Below are positions 63,244 through 64,000 of a stretch of 64,000 nt of DNA, piece after piece. The notes below the pieces were generated by a model. It was not told the DNA's origin. It ran no database searches and saw nothing but the letters and a program-made list of their open reading frames with translations. Position numbers and translations under genes: made by a program. The stretch is taken from NCBI GenBank assembly GCA_030522415.1, contig CM060104.1:12296229-12360228 (forward strand), in the 5' to 3' direction. This DNA comes from Channallabes apus (Eukaryota; Chordata; Actinopteri; Siluriformes; Clariidae). How positions within the stretch are numbered: position 1 is the first letter of the stretch; the number at the start of each line of letters is the position of its first letter.

Positions 63244-64000
63244 ATAGATTTGCCATAAGGTAAAGGAGCAGATCTGGGGGACTCATGGACGTAGAGTATT
63301 ATGGTGAACTGGTATGTTTTAGATGCTGTCTTCCTCAGTCTCATTTGATCACTCAGGTTTGTTGACGGTGAGGTGATTGTTTGCTTTACATCTCAGGGAG
63401 CCCTCATGTTTGTGTTTCCTTCTGGCTCTCCCTTTTAGTTATGCTGTCATAGTTAGTCCTGCCGGAGTCCCTGCTTGCACTCTACAGTAAATATACATTC
63501 ACATTAGACATTGTGACTGTGACCATACCTAATTGCAATCTCTCCTGCTCTTCTCTTCCTCCCCCTCTTTCTCTTTCCTCTCTCCCCCTGTCTCCCCCTT
63601 TCACTCTTTCTCTCTCTCTCTCTCTCTGTCGAGCTACCCATGTGGTTCCTGAGCTGCCAGTGATCCAGACTCCCTCTGCCCTCCGGACCTGTCTGATCCA
63701 TCCTGGTGCCCGGTTTCTGGTTGGAGGTCTCGTCGCATGGATGCCCCGTGTGTCTCTTTAGGATGCGCCTGGTGTCTGGGGATGATTCTATCTACTTAGA
63801 AGATGGTTCTGGCCTCGACTGGTGTTGTCAGCTGTTTCTCTGCGGACTTGACAATTCGATAGTTCAGGACTGGAACTTTCTACAAGTCTATCTGAGTCTC
63901 GAATAACTACTGGACTCCATTTTACATCAACTATTATAACATCAATTAACATCAACTATCATAGCTGAACCTAACACTTAACACTGTATAAATGCAGATC
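63244..64000 (+). other. L2-D 3' UTR, to the window edge
   Basis: No gene. Contains a CT-rich tract at 63540-63627. Short open frames here have no motif support. The LINE terminus is beyond the window. Confidence 0.6.

Larger units (their letters stand above)
57506..64000 (+). mobile_element. L2-type LINE (L2-D), near full length, runs off the window
   Basis: Begins at about 57506 where BEL-2 homology stops. It carries a 5' UTR, ORF1 (57634), ORF2 (from about 60247) and a 3' UTR beyond 63243. Two-ORF organisation with an esterase-type ORF1 is known for L2/CR1 LINEs. Split by Tc1-D. ORF2 is broken; ORF1 would be complete without Tc1-D. Confidence 0.85.

Overview
The window is a piece of a fish (teleost) chromosome made almost entirely of transposable elements. 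The evidence is the set of families present: Rex1 and Rex3 LINEs, several L2-type LINEs, four Tc1-like transposons, BEL/Pao, Gypsy-chromovirus and DIRS-like retrotransposons, and a tRNA-headed SINE with a GAAT tail. An ostariophysan such as a catfish is my guess from the look of the L2 and SINE copies; this is inference. There are no bacterial genes, operons, rRNAs or CRISPR arrays.

Layout. 1-4.55 kb: a Rex3 LINE (+) abuts an L2 LINE (L2-A, -) with a nearly intact 993-residue EN-RT protein. 6.5-13.5 kb: a minus-strand LTR element (LTR-A) whose interior holds a proline-rich repeat ORF and a Rex1 LINE. Its 5' LTR was hit by a SINE, and the SINE was then hit by another LTR element (LTR-B). 14.4-19.4 kb: an L2 copy (L2-C) split by a 3.16-kb palindromic TA-flanked element, itself split exactly at its centre by a Tc1-like transposon (Tc1-A). 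19.9-21.3 kb: a second copy of that Tc1 family (Tc1-B). 21.3-24.6 kb: the least repetitive stretch, with two blocks that look like conserved non-coding DNA.

24.65-44.76 kb: one BEL/Pao element (BEL-1, -) with matching CATAG target duplications 20 kb apart, expanded by nested insertions. It holds L2-B (TTTCA duplication), which holds an 8.6-kb CACTA-like element (TA), which holds a SINE and a DIRS-like retrotransposon. BEL-1 was also hit by Tc1-C and by an 839-bp solo LTR (GTATC duplication). 44.8-49.2 kb: repeats related to the CACTA-like interior, plus two 5'-truncated SINEs. 49.25-57.5 kb: a second BEL/Pao element (BEL-2, -), whose 3' LTR holds a full-length Gypsy chromovirus with indistinguishable 927-bp LTRs and an intact 1430-residue Gag-Pol frame. 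57.5-64 kb: an L2 LINE (L2-D, +) with an esterase-type ORF1 interrupted by a nearly intact Tc1 (Tc1-D), followed by a broken ORF2.

Host content is slight: one convincing 100-bp internal exon candidate at 14.08 kb, a weaker one at 19.5 kb, and the two non-coding candidates. Nearly all coding capacity belongs to elements. Only the Gypsy Gag-Pol, the BEL-2 integrase segment and the first 993 residues of L2-A remain as long open frames. Coordinates of element ends come from reading terminal motifs and target duplications by eye.
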